Shown here: positions 16,901 to 23,903 of the stretch, in pieces | Layout of the letters: each line of letters begins with the position of its first letter | How positions within the stretch are numbered: position 1 is the stretch's first letter | From: Streptomyces marokkonensis | GTDB lineage: Bacteria; Actinomycetota; Actinomycetes; Streptomycetales; Streptomycetaceae | DNA length: 64,000 bases | NCBI RefSeq assembly: GCF_008312835.1 | Contig: NZ_VSKS01000031.1 | Span: forward strand, 1 to 64,000 | Direction of reading: 5' to 3' | The notes under the pieces: generated by a model | Told to the model about the DNA's origin: nothing | The model's database searches: none | The model's input: only the letters and a program-made list of their open reading frames with translations | Made by a program: the position numbers and the translations under genes

Positions 16901-18331
16901 GGCGAGGGCGTCGACGCCCCAGGCGACCGCCGAACGCGCGTCGGTGAGGGCGATCGCCACATCGCCGGCGGGCAGCCCGTCCGCCACGTCGTCGTCCCCG
17001 TGCGCGGCCACGCGGGCGACGCTCACCACGATGTGCCCGTCGTTCTGCAGCGCCCGTACGACGTCGCCGAACGGCAGGCCGGCGGGGGCGACCTCGTCGG
17101 CGAGCCGCGTGATGTCCTTCAGGTCGGAGCCGCCGGTGACCACGACGTGCAGGCCCGCCCGGCGGGCCGCGTCGAGGACGGCCTCGGCACAGGGGTCGAC
17201 GGGGTCGTCGAACACCCGGGGGGCGACGCCGGGGGGCTGCGTGGGGCCGCGCAGGGCGTCGGCGTGCAGGACGAGGGAGTCGGCGATCTCCAGTTGCCAC
17301 AGGCGTTCCCCGCTGCGCACGAGGATGCCGGACCGTGCGAGATGGGTGCCGAGGAGCGCGTCGAAGGCGGCGGGGCCGTAGCGCGCGGCCTTGGGGGACC
17401 CGGCCAGGACCGCTTCGGCCGCCTCCCTGGCGTCGTGCGTGACGAGCAGGGTGGCGACGGCGCCCGCGACGCTGCCGGTGCCGGCGTGGGCGGCGTAGGC
17501 CTGGGCGGGCGTCACCCGCAGGGGCGGGCGGATGCCGACGGGCCGGGGGATGCTGGTGCGTTCCTCGAGGCAGACGTCGTCGTGCAGGGCCTCGAAGGCC
17601 GCGGCCCTGGCCGCCGCCTCGGTCAGCTGGCCGGTGCGCACCAGTCCGTCGAGCACCAAGGCCACCGGGGACTGTCCGGCGCCGTGCGCGGCGGCGTTGG
17701 CGGCGGCGAGGAGGAGTTCCATGCCGCTCCTGCCGAACCGCCGCCGCAGCAGGGCGCGGAAGCGGGGGTTCTCGCGCAGCAGCGTGACGCCGGCGGTGAC
17801 CGCCTTGGGACTGCGGGGCAGGCGCAGCGACCGGCCCGCCAGGGCACCGGCCGCTCCGGCGGCGTCCAGCAGCAGCGCGGCGGCGGCGGTCCGCACCTCG
17901 CGGGGGTCGCCGGGGTGGGCGGTGCCGTTCGCGTCCCCGGGGCCCGCGTCCTCGGTCAGTCCGAGGCGGGCGGCGAGCGCGACGGCGTGCTCGGTCACGC
18001 GGTCGCCGGCCGCGTCCGTCGCGGCGGTCACCACGAGGCGGGACAGGCCCTCGTCCCAGTACGCGGTCAGTACGTCGGGGTGGTCGAGCAGTTCGGCGGC
18101 GGCCCTGCGGGCGAGCGGGGCGAGGGCGCCGTCCGGGTGCCGCAGGGCCAGGTGGACGCGGGGTCCGGCCCGCCAGTGCCGGCCGCCGCCGAGGGCGTTG
18201 CGGGCGACGTGGCTCAGGCGGCGCGTCGTGTCGTGGACGGACGTCATGCCCTGTGCGGTGCCACGGGCGGCGCCGGCGGCGGCTCCCGCGACGGCACCGG
18301 CGAGAGGGGCGACGTCGAAGCGTGTGAGCAT
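14000..18331 (-). CDS. Giant CtpI-like cation-transporting P-type ATPase
   Basis: This 1443-residue protein is far longer than ordinary P-type ATPases (600-950). The C-terminal half is a complete pump: actuator TGES in SSLTGESLPVTKA, phosphorylation motif DKTGTLT with Asp897, and hinge AMAGDGANDAAAIRAADVG, followed by C-terminal helices (LLLVNLLTDMFPAMAVAV). The N-terminal about 650 residues carry a repeat-like, partly hydrophobic region found in mycobacterial CtpI-type proteins. The transported ion is not evident; the overall layout is nearer the calcium/magnesium-type pumps than the CPC-type heavy-metal pumps, and no CPC is seen. The gene follows a small membrane protein gene by 21 bp and ends 12 bp from the propeller gene's stop. 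Confidence 0.9.
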   Translation of the reverse strand: MLTRFDVAPLAGAVAGAAAGAARGTAQGMTSVHDTTRRLSHVARNALGGGRHWRAGPRVHLALRHPDGALAPLARRAAAELLDHPDVLTAYWDEGLSRLVVTAATDAAGDRVTEHAVALAARLGLTEDAGPGDANGTAHPGDPREVRTAAAALLLDAAGAAGALAGRSLRLPRSPKAVTAGVTLLRENPRFRALLRRRFGRSGMELLLAAANAAAHGAGQSPVALVLDGLVRTGQLTEAAARAAAFEALHDDVCLEERTSIPRPVGIRPPLRVTPAQAYAAHAGTGSVAGAVATLLVTHDAREAAEAVLAGSPKAARYGPAAFDALLGTHLARSGILVRSGERLWQLEIADSLVLHADALRGPTQPPGVAPRVFDDPVDPCAEAVLDAARRAGLHVVVTGGSDLKDITRLADEVAPAGLPFGDVVRALQNDGHIVVSVARVAAHGDDDVADGLPAGDVAIALTDARSAVAWGVDALAPGGLGDVWRLLTAIPAARRVGRRSQTLARAGAALSGLMVARGGTPGGRLWQRLTRHAPVNIAAAAALLTGWTEAVRVARAVPPEPRLHVPWHALEPHQARELLRDTRTEAEPEGFALLTERTRQRAARLGRTRAVAPARWTWQAAGAVRRELDDPLTPVLATGAVASALLGSLVDALLVVGAMDINAVAGGLQRLRAERALARLAARQQPKARRQVTGDRTVTVDAARLRPGDRIGLGAGDVVPADARLLEVDGLEVDESSLTGESLPVTKALDPTPGAPVARRTCMVFEGTTVVAGRAEALVVDTGDRTEAGRAVALAARTPPPAGVQARLQELTRKALPVTLTGGALVTGLSLLRGSPVRRAVSGGVAVAVAAVPEGLPLVATVAQMAAARRLSRRGVLVRTPRTLEALGRVDTVCFDKTGTLTENRLRMVRVATADGTVLAPGAADAVPVVRLAARACPQEETAEGRRIAHATDEAVLDAAPPDDTWAAEGELAFEASRGYAAAVGRDGGTDAGPLLVVKGAPETVLPACRGLPDEAAGTAHTLAGQGLRVLAVARRPCRGPDTDAELEAGLDDLEFVGLIALADVPRETSRELLTELRRAGILPVMLTGDHPETARAIALQLGWPEDTHVVTGDELVAMGRTDRVRALHGAGVVARVAPEQKLHVVEALQQAGRVVAMAGDGANDAAAIRAADVGVGIEARGSAAARNAADIVLTTGDLSVLVDAVGEGRALWRSVADAVSILIGGNAGEVGFSVLGTLLAGSSPLSTRQLLLVNLLTDMFPAMAVAVTPSDDPSTAAHAATGPMGLDVLGAPLLRSVRRRGVTTCLGAVTAYLIGRLTPGTERRSTTMALCGVVGAQLVQTLSGRRHSPLVWVTALGSAAVLAALVQTPGVSHFFGCTPLGPVAWLGVAAAITLSALAPRLERLEAVRRLYDLATRLALRLGDSARQTRHLLGSGIARPVA

Positions 18332-18352
18332 CTGGGGTCCCGTGATCCTGGC

Positions 18353-18916
18353 TCAGCGGGCGGGCCGGTCGTGGCGCGGGTGCGCGGGGGCGGCGGGCGG
18401 GCCGTGGTGCGAGGTGGCCTCGGCCACGTGTTTGAGGCCCTCGGCGGTGGCGGTGTCGCCCACCTTCGCGGGCTGTTCGCGCACGGCGCGTTCCTCCCGG
18501 CCGTCGCGGTGGCGGGACGGGGTGAGCCAGTCGCCTGGGCCCGCGGGCGGAGCGGCGACGTCACGGCCGCCGGGCGCGCGGGTGTCGTCGGGCGTGTCCG
18601 GCCGGCCGGCCGCGCCGCCCTGCGAGGGCGTCCGCGTCCCGCCGTCCGGCCGGTCCGTGGGGCGCGGACGGGTGAGCCAGGCGACGGCCGCGCCGGTCAG
18701 CGCCACCGGCCACTCGACGACACCGGCCACCCCGAGCACTCCCGCTCCGGCGTAGACGGCCATCCGGCGCCCGCGCGGGGACACCTGGCCGATCGCGTCC
18801 AGGGTGCCGCCGGCCACCCTGCCCACCTGCTCCGCGCCGGGCAGGTGCCGCAGTCCCGAGGCGACCGCCCGCAGTGGCTGCGGAAGATCCGACGTACGAG
18901 ACGTGTCCTGGTCCAT
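18353..18916 (-). CDS. Small membrane-anchored protein upstream of CtpI-like ATPase
   Basis: A 187-residue protein from ATG 18916, preceded by GGAGG. Residues about 15-75 contain a hydrophobic core (MAVYAGAGVLGVAGVVEWPVAL and following, one or two helices). The rest is a charged, Pro/Gly/Arg-rich, probably disordered tail ending RHDRPAR. I recognise no family. It is 21 bp before the giant P-type ATPase gene on the same strand, so an accessory or membrane-targeting role for the pump is the natural guess. Much longer readings of this frame extend into the divergent gene and are rejected. Confidence 0.65.
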   Translation of the reverse strand: MDQDTSRTSDLPQPLRAVASGLRHLPGAEQVGRVAGGTLDAIGQVSPRGRRMAVYAGAGVLGVAGVVEWPVALTGAAVAWLTRPRPTDRPDGGTRTPSQGGAAGRPDTPDDTRAPGGRDVAAPPAGPGDWLTPSRHRDGREERAVREQPAKVGDTATAEGLKHVAEATSHHGPPAAPAHPRHDRPAR

Positions 18917-19193
18917 GCCGACCTCCACGAGCGGGACCCTCAGGGGGCACCCATCGGTTTCCCTGCCTTTTGCCCCATATTCAGCCGATAGCGGCCGGAG
19001 CGCTTTTCCAGTACGCCCGAGCCGGTTCCTCCCGCGGCCCGCGGCCCGGCCGCCGGGCCCCTGCGCCTTTCGCACCACGTCCGTGTCGGAACGGACACGC
19101 CGGGTACTAGATGCGGGCACACAGGGGCCGTCCCGGACGGGAACGGCGGACACAGCGGCCGTACGGACCGTCCGGCCGCCGAAGGGAGTGGTC

Positions 19194-19889
19194 ATGACGG
19201 AGAACGGCGAGGACGCCACGCTCGTGCGGCGCCCGGCACCCCCGGACCTCCGTCTGGCCTCGAACGCCCCGGCCGGGGCGCCGCCGCCGGCCGTGGAGCG
19301 CGAGGCGGGGCCCCAGGTGGACGACGACGTACCGGAGCTCCCCCGCGACCGCAACCAGGCCATCCTGGAGGCCGCCAAGCAGGTCGGCGCGGTGCTGAAG
19401 CGGGGCGGGCACCCCTTCGCACTGGCCGGCAGCGTCGCCGTCCGGGCCCACGGCGGAAGCGGCAACCTCCAGCACGACGTCGACTTCTGCGTCCGCCCCG
19501 AGGACGCCGAGGCCGTGGCCGCCACGCTGCACGAGGCAGGGCTGACCGTCTACACCCCGCCCGAGGACTGGCTGATCAAGGCCACGTGCTTCGGCCAGGA
19601 CGTGGACATCATCTTCGAGCTGGCGCACCGGCCCGTCTCCACCGAGATGCTCGGCCGGGCGCGGGAACTGCCGGTGGAGTCGGTGCGCATGCCCGTTCTG
19701 TCGCCCACCGATCTGCTCACCGCGCTGCTGGCCGCGTTCTCGGAGCACCACTGCGACTTCGGGGCCGTCCTGCCCATCGCCCGCGCTCTGCGCGAGAAGG
19801 TCGACTGGGACCGGGTGCGGCGCGACTGCGGGGACGAACCCATGCCCGCCGCCTTCCTCTTCCTCCTGGAACGCCTGAACGTCATCTGA
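19194..19889 (+). CDS. Nucleotidyltransferase-fold protein
   Basis: A 231-residue protein from ATG 19194 (GGGAG eight bases upstream). After a disordered Pro/Ala-rich N-terminus of about 50 residues, the core shows FALAGSVAVRAHGG and LQHDVDFCVRPEDAE, the helix-turn plus D-x-D pattern of minimal nucleotidyltransferases (AbiEii/MNT type), then CFGQDVDIIFEL supplying a third acidic residue. The C-terminal helical part (VLSPTDLLTALLAAFSEHHCDF) fits such proteins. It heads a three-gene run with a BON-like and a metallophosphoesterase gene. There is no partner that looks like an AbiEi antitoxin, so a toxin-antitoxin role is unsupported. Confidence 0.75.
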   Translation: MTENGEDATLVRRPAPPDLRLASNAPAGAPPPAVEREAGPQVDDDVPELPRDRNQAILEAAKQVGAVLKRGGHPFALAGSVAVRAHGGSGNLQHDVDFCVRPEDAEAVAATLHEAGLTVYTPPEDWLIKATCFGQDVDIIFELAHRPVSTEMLGRARELPVESVRMPVLSPTDLLTALLAAFSEHHCDFGAVLPIARALREKVDWDRVRRDCGDEPMPAAFLFLLERLNVI

Positions 19890-19910
19890 ACGTCCGCGGA
19901 AGGAACGCTC

Positions 19911-20198
19911 ATGAGCACCCACGACGCCGGACCCGCAGCGGGCACACCTGCCGCGCGGAGCCCGGAGTACCGCGTCGCCCACCTCCAGGACCGGCTCGCC
20001 TCCGGCGAGCTCGGCGAACTCGGCGTGCGGACCGAGGTCCGCGGCTCGACCGTACTGGTCCACGGGACCGTTCCCTCGGCCCGCTGCCGTGAGGACGTGC
20101 TGAGCACGGTGCGCGAGGAACTCGCGGGGCTCGAGGTGCACTGCGACATCGTGGTCAGCGAACCCTCGTCGCCCGACCACGCGGAGGAGCTGTCATGA
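19911..20198 (+). CDS. Small BON-like domain protein
   Basis: A 95-residue protein. The pattern RVAHLQDRLASGELGELGVRT, then STVLVHGTVPSARCREDVLS and LEVHCDIVV, is the alpha-beta-beta-alpha-beta arrangement with a central Gly seen in BON domains. It is 21 bp after the nucleotidyltransferase gene, and its TGA overlaps the ATG of the phosphoesterase gene, so the three are co-translated. It has no signal peptide, whereas many BON proteins are secreted; a cytoplasmic adaptor role is a guess. Confidence 0.7.
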   Translation: MSTHDAGPAAGTPAARSPEYRVAHLQDRLASGELGELGVRTEVRGSTVLVHGTVPSARCREDVLSTVREELAGLEVHCDIVVSEPSSPDHAEELS

Positions 20199-20956
20199 TC
20201 CGGATCGCCGCCGTCGGGGACATCCACATGAGTCCCGAGACCCGGGGTGTGCTCCGTCCCGCGTTCGACACCCTGCCCGAGTGCGCCGACCTCCTGCTGC
20301 TGGCCGGGGACCTCACCCGGCACGGCACGCCCGAGGAGGCCCGGGTGGTGGCCGACGAGATCCGGGGCCTCGGTGTCCCCGTGGTCGCGGTGCTCGGCAA
20401 CCACGACCACCACGACGACCGGCAGGACGAGGTCACGGCCGTGCTGCGGGACGCCGGAGCCGAGGTCCTCGAAGGGGAGTCGACGGTCGTGCGGGTGGGG
20501 GACGCGCGGGTCGGAGTGGCGGGCACCAAGGGCTTCGGCGGGGGGTTCGTCGGGGCCAGCGCCGGGGAGTTCGGCGAGCCGGTGATGAAGGAGTTCGTCC
20601 GGGTCTCCCGCCGGTGCGCCGACGGTCTTCGGGCCTCGCTGGAGAAGCTGGCCGAGGAGGGCTGCGACGTCCGGATCGCCCTCACCCACTACTCCCCCGT
20701 GCCGGAGACCCTGGCCGGGGAGCCGCCCGAGATCTATCCGTTCCTGGGCAGCTATCTGCTGGCCGAGGCGATCGACACGGCCGGCGCGGACCTCGCCGTG
20801 CACGGACACGCGCACGCCGGCACCGAACACGGCATGACCACGGGCGGGGTCAAGGTGCGCAATGTCGCCCAGCCGGTCATCGGCCGCGCGTTCCACGTCT
20901 ACCACCTGCCGGTCCGCGAACGCGTCGGCGCCGCCGCGGAGGCGACGACCGCCTGA
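20195..20956 (+). CDS. Calcineurin-like metallophosphoesterase
   Basis: A 253-residue enzyme with all family motifs: VGDIH (Asp9, His11), AGDLTRHG, LGNHDHH, a lone His in ALTHYSP, and GHAHAG near the C-terminus. These ligate two metal ions for phosphoester hydrolysis. Length is normal for the cytoplasmic YfcE/ICC-like group. It is the last gene of the run starting with the nucleotidyltransferase, by an ATGA overlap, and a strong terminator follows 15 bp after the stop. The substrate is unknown; pairing with a nucleotidyltransferase suggests making and breaking a nucleotide linkage, which is inference only. Confidence 0.88.
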   Translation: MIRIAAVGDIHMSPETRGVLRPAFDTLPECADLLLLAGDLTRHGTPEEARVVADEIRGLGVPVVAVLGNHDHHDDRQDEVTAVLRDAGAEVLEGESTVVRVGDARVGVAGTKGFGGGFVGASAGEFGEPVMKEFVRVSRRCADGLRASLEKLAEEGCDVRIALTHYSPVPETLAGEPPEIYPFLGSYLLAEAIDTAGADLAVHGHAHAGTEHGMTTGGVKVRNVAQPVIGRAFHVYHLPVRERVGAAAEATTA

Positions 20957-20970
20957 GCCGACCCACCCCC

Positions 20971-20998
20971 AGCGCCGCCGGTACGCACCGGCGGCGCT
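20971..20998 (+). terminator. Stem-loop terminator after phosphoesterase operon
   Basis: AGCGCCGCCGGT (20971-20982), a 4-base loop, and the exact reverse complement (20987-20998) followed by CTTGTG. It lies 15 bp past the stop and is typical of high-GC terminators with a weak or absent T-run. Confidence 0.85.
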
Positions 20999-21211
20999 CT
21001 TGTGCTCCCGGTCGGGGAGCACGTACCGCCTCCCGTGTGAACCCCCCGCAGGGCGCACCCGTTTCACGCATCTCGTCTGCCTGGCATGCAGGCTCCGTGC
21101 CCCGTGGCTCACCTCCCGGACCGCGCTCGCCCGCCCGTGCCGGCTGCCCGCCCGCCGCGGCCCGCGCCGGTCGGCTCGATCCCGCCTGACCCCAGCAGGA
21201 GAGGACCCCGG

Positions 21212-22093
21212 ATGACGCTGTCGGGCCGCTTCGGACCACCGTCCGCGCTCGCCTCCACCCCGCAGGACACCGAACTGCGCACCACCGCACGGCACCTGAC
21301 CCGCCGTCGTCTGCTGACCGTCACCGCCGCGGCCGCGGCCCTCGCCTTCACCACCGATCTGCCCGCGCGCGGCGCCTTCGCCGCTCCCCGGCTCGACGTG
21401 GCCCGGATCCGCGAGGACCCCTTCACGCTCGGCGTCTCCTCCGGTGCCCCGCTGCCCGGCTCGGTGCTGATCTGGACCCGGCTCGCCCCGGCCCCCTTCG
21501 AACCGGACGGGGGTCTGGGACAGCAGCGGGTAGAGGTCTCCTGGGAAGTGGCCCTCGACGAGTCCTTCATCCTGGTGGTGCGGAGCGGCACCGCCCTCGC
21601 CCATCCCGAGTACGCCCACAGCGTGCGCGTCGACGTGCGGGGCCTGGACCCGGGCAGCCACTACTACTACCGGTTCCGCACGGGCACCTGGATCAGCCCG
21701 GCCGGCCGTACCCGTAGCGCTCCCCGGCCGACGACGACACGGCGAGCCTGCGGCTGGCGGCGGTCGCCTGCCAGGCGTACCACCACGGCTACTACACCGT
21801 GCACGGGCACCTCGCGCAGGAGGACGTCGACGTGGTCCTCCACCTCGGCGACTACCTCTACGAACACGCCGTCGACTCCGCGGGCGGGGCCCGCAACCAC
21901 ACCGACGCCGTGCTGCCGGCCGCATTCAACCGCGAGGCGACGACCCTGGCGGACTACCGGATGCGGTACTCGCTCTACAAGAGCGACCCCGACCTGCGCG
22001 CCGTCCACGCCGCGCACCCGTTCGTCGTCACCTGGGACGATCACGAGACCGAGAGCAACTACGCGGGCGCCGTCGACGAGAACGGCAGCGACC
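21212..22093 (+). pseudogene. phoD: phoD-type alkaline phosphatase, frameshifted and 3'-truncated
   Basis: The start at 21212 (AGGAGAGGA upstream) gives a twin-arginine signal (TRRRLLTVTAAAAALAF) and then PhoD sequence to SPAGRTRSAP near 21720. There the frame breaks. The correct continuation (ADDDTASLRLAAVACQAYHH, then VVLHLGDYLYEHA and HPFVVTWDDHETESNYAG) is in another frame from about 21730. The reading stops matching near 22090, where DNA related to a conjugation ATPase gene begins on the opposite strand. The C-terminal 40-50 percent of the enzyme is missing. With both a frameshift and a truncation it cannot encode a working phosphatase. Confidence 0.88.
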
Positions 22094-22391
22094 CGTCGGC
22101 GACCTCGGTGCCGTGCTGCTGGAGCACGGAGCGGACGTGGTCGACGGCGTCCTTGCCCAGGGAGAGCCAGCGGCGCATGGCGTTGATGCCGCCGCCGGAG
22201 AGGCTCGCGGCGAGGAGCACGCCCTTGAGGACGCTCTTGGCCTGGTCGATCCAGGGCGCGGCCCGCTTGCTGTCACCGGACGCCGACGACTCGGCCGTCC
22301 AGGCGGCCATGCGGTCGGCGGCCCTGGTGGTGGTCACCACCAGAAGCCCCTGCCATTCCGCGGCGTTGGGCAGAACCAGGGCGGTGGTCTT
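22094..22391 (-). pseudogene. Fragment of VirD4-type coupling gene, diverged copy of 57011-57440
   Basis: On the minus strand this reads AAPWIDQAKSVLKGVLLAAS and INAMRRWLSLGKDAVDHVRS, nearly the same as residues of the intact coupling protein at 56196-57929. Base-by-base comparison shows high identity with 57011-57440, a 3-bp loss near 22111, and a clean 129-bp loss exactly between two 15-bp copies of GGTCGGCGGCCTTGG that the intact gene carries at 57233 and 57362. The fragment has no start or stop of its own. It marks a second, lost conjugative element that inserted into or recombined with phoD. Confidence 0.9.
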
Positions 22392-22396
22392 GCCGC

Positions 22397-22525
22397 ACCC
22401 ACTTCGAAGCGGTCGCCCGCGCGATGCCCATCTCCCGCGGTGACGTGAGCGATCGGCCGTGACGTGCGGCGTTCCACAAGTCGGCGTCGCCGCTCGGGAG
22501 AGAGCGGCGCGTTGTGGTGTGTCAT
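22397..22525 (-). pseudogene. IS481-type transposase, N-terminal remnant
   Basis: From ATG 22525 the frame reads MTHHNAPLSPERRRRLVER and then RPIAHVTA. It then shifts to another frame reading EMGIARATASKWVR, matching the helix-turn-helix start of IS481 transposases (RP-AHVAAEMGISR--A--W--R). The sequence stops at the junction with the coupling-gene fragment. Its ATG overlaps the stop of the adjacent hydrolase gene. It is dead because of a frameshift and loss of the catalytic core. Confidence 0.75.
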
Positions 22526-23148
22526 CTCGTTCTCGTCAGCTCTCCGCCGGCCTCTCCGTCAGCCTCTCCGCCGGTCCTTCGGGACGATGCGATCGCCGCG
22601 AGGGCCGCGGGGAGCGACGTCACACCGTCGGACGCGAGGAAGTGGCCGGCTCCGGGAATGACCTGGGTCGATGCCCCCAGGAGATCGGCAAGGCGGTCGG
22701 TGTGGCTCGGTGGTACGTAAGGGTCCGCGTCCGACCGGATCAGGGTGAGTTTGTCGACGTGGTTGCGGATCCCCGCCAGATCCAGCGGCTTGCCGATGTG
22801 GGAGTCCAGCGTCGGAAGGGTCGGCAGCGGGTCGACGAATCCTGAGACGAGCACGAGCGCACCAAGACGCCACGGACCCGCCAGGGAGCAGAGATGGCGG
22901 AGGGCCGTGATGCAGCCGAGGCTGTGCGCCACGAGGGTCGAGCCCTCATCCGGCGTACCGACGCTGGTTGCCACGGCTGCCAGCCAGCGATCAGGGTCAG
23001 GCGCCTCGGAGTCCGGAAGGGCGGGAACGGTCGTAGGAATGCCACGGGCGTCGAGCTGCGCGGCCAGCCATCCGAACCAATGGTCCTCAGGTGTTGCGGC
23101 GTAGCCGTGGATGATCGTGGCCCGCTGCCGGGTTGTGTTCAGTGTCAT
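22522..23148 (-). CDS. RBBP9/YdeN-type serine hydrolase
   Basis: A 208-residue alpha/beta hydrolase. The opening strand is RATIIHGYAATPEDHWFGWL, the nucleophile elbow is AHSLG with Ser76, SDADPYVP holds the acid, and PGAGHF holds the His. That order and size match the RBBP9/YdeN family. It is divergent from a MerR gene with 55 bp between starts. A perfect 8-2-8 palindrome lies between them, so the MerR protein probably controls both. The extreme C-terminus (EADGEAGGELTRTR) runs into the IS remnant and may have been altered by that insertion. Confidence 0.85.
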   Translation of the reverse strand: MTLNTTRQRATIIHGYAATPEDHWFGWLAAQLDARGIPTTVPALPDSEAPDPDRWLAAVATSVGTPDEGSTLVAHSLGCITALRHLCSLAGPWRLGALVLVSGFVDPLPTLPTLDSHIGKPLDLAGIRNHVDKLTLIRSDADPYVPPSHTDRLADLLGASTQVIPGAGHFLASDGVTSLPAALAAIASSRRTGGEADGEAGGELTRTR

Positions 23149-23165
23149 GGCGCTGAACGGTAAGG

Positions 23166-23183
23166 CTTCACGCCAGCGTGAAG
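23166..23183. promoter_or_regulatory. Palindromic operator between hydrolase and MerR genes
   Basis: CTTCACGC-CA-GCGTGAAG is an exact 8-2-8 inverted repeat, 18 bases before the hydrolase ATG on one side and 21 bases before the MerR GTG on the other. Its size and place fit a MerR-family dimer site with self-control. Confidence 0.7.
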
Positions 23184-23203
23184 GTCAAATCAGAGGAGGA
23201 CCC

Positions 23204-23554
23204 GTGCGTATCAGCCGGCTCGCCGAGCTGACCGGTGTGACAGCGCGAGCGCTGCGCCACTATGAAGACTGCCTGCTCCTGGTCCCCGAGCGCGACCGCA
23301 ACGGCTACCGGGTCTACACCGATGCCGACATCGCGCGTGTGGCCCAGATCAAGACGATGATCGCCGCAGGCCTCGGGACCGAAACCATCCGCCGTTACCT
23401 CGATTGCGCTCGTTCGGGCGAGCACGGTGTGTCCCTCGAGATGTGCCCCGACCTTCGCGCCGAGCTGGATGCCCTGGCGCAACGCCTTGACGCCAAGGAG
23501 GCCTCGATCAGGGAGACGCGGCAGCGACTTTCGGCACTCGCCTCCGCTCGCTAG
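23204..23554 (+). CDS. Short MerR-family transcription regulator
   Basis: A 116-residue protein from GTG 23204 with GAGGAGGA just upstream. Residues 1-70 are a standard MerR winged helix: RISRLAELTGVTARALRHYE, then GYRVYTDADIARVAQIKTMI. Residues about 80-116 form a dimerising coiled coil. There is no C-terminal effector domain beyond the coil. Cys83 and other single cysteines are not in a metal-site arrangement, so it is probably not a metal sensor. Its likely target is the palindrome between it and the divergent hydrolase gene. Confidence 0.88.
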   Translation: MRISRLAELTGVTARALRHYEDCLLLVPERDRNGYRVYTDADIARVAQIKTMIAAGLGTETIRRYLDCARSGEHGVSLEMCPDLRAELDALAQRLDAKEASIRETRQRLSALASAR

Positions 23555-23865
23555 AGCCGGGACATCCTGTCGTGGCAAACAGGACCTGCCGCCCCGCCAC
23601 CGGATCCGGGGTACGACCCTCACACCGGGGAGGGACGGGATGGGCGGCGAGGCCGCTGCCGGGGACCGGAGCGCGCTCAACCGGTTGCGCGTCGGCCGTG
23701 GCCTCCGCGCCCGTGCTCGGTGAGAACGAGTTCTGCGAACCGGAACGGCGCTTCGCGTCCGCCGGACCCCGCGTTTGATCTTGCTCGCACATAGGACTGT
23801 TTCTGACAGTAACGCGGCGTGCGGCTACGGCTCCGCTTCGGCTCTTGCTGTCATGAGTGGGGCTC
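23555..23865. other. Intergenic stretch between two MerR genes
   Basis: I see no convincing gene here. Possible readings lack homology and ribosome sites. A short repeat ACTGT-TTCTG-ACAGT occurs near 23803. The right end carries the promoter of the next gene. Confidence 0.4.
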
Positions 23866-23896
23866 TTGACCCTCACGTGACGTCAGGCTGCATAGT
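23866..23896 (+). promoter_or_regulatory. MerR-type promoter with 19-bp spacer, leaderless
   Basis: TTGACC (23866-23871) and CATAGT (23891-23896) are 19 bp apart, the long spacing typical of MerR-activated promoters. Between them CCTCACGT-G-ACGTCAGG (23871-23887) is an inverted repeat with one mismatch. The GTG start of the MerR-methyltransferase gene is seven bases after the -10 hexamer, so the message should begin at or just before its start codon. Confidence 0.75.
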
Positions 23897-23903
23897 CGGT
23901 TCC

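Noticed and set aside
19194-20198. AbiE-type toxin-antitoxin pair
   Set aside because: The upstream partner lacks a winged-helix AbiEi-like protein; the neighbour is a BON-like protein.
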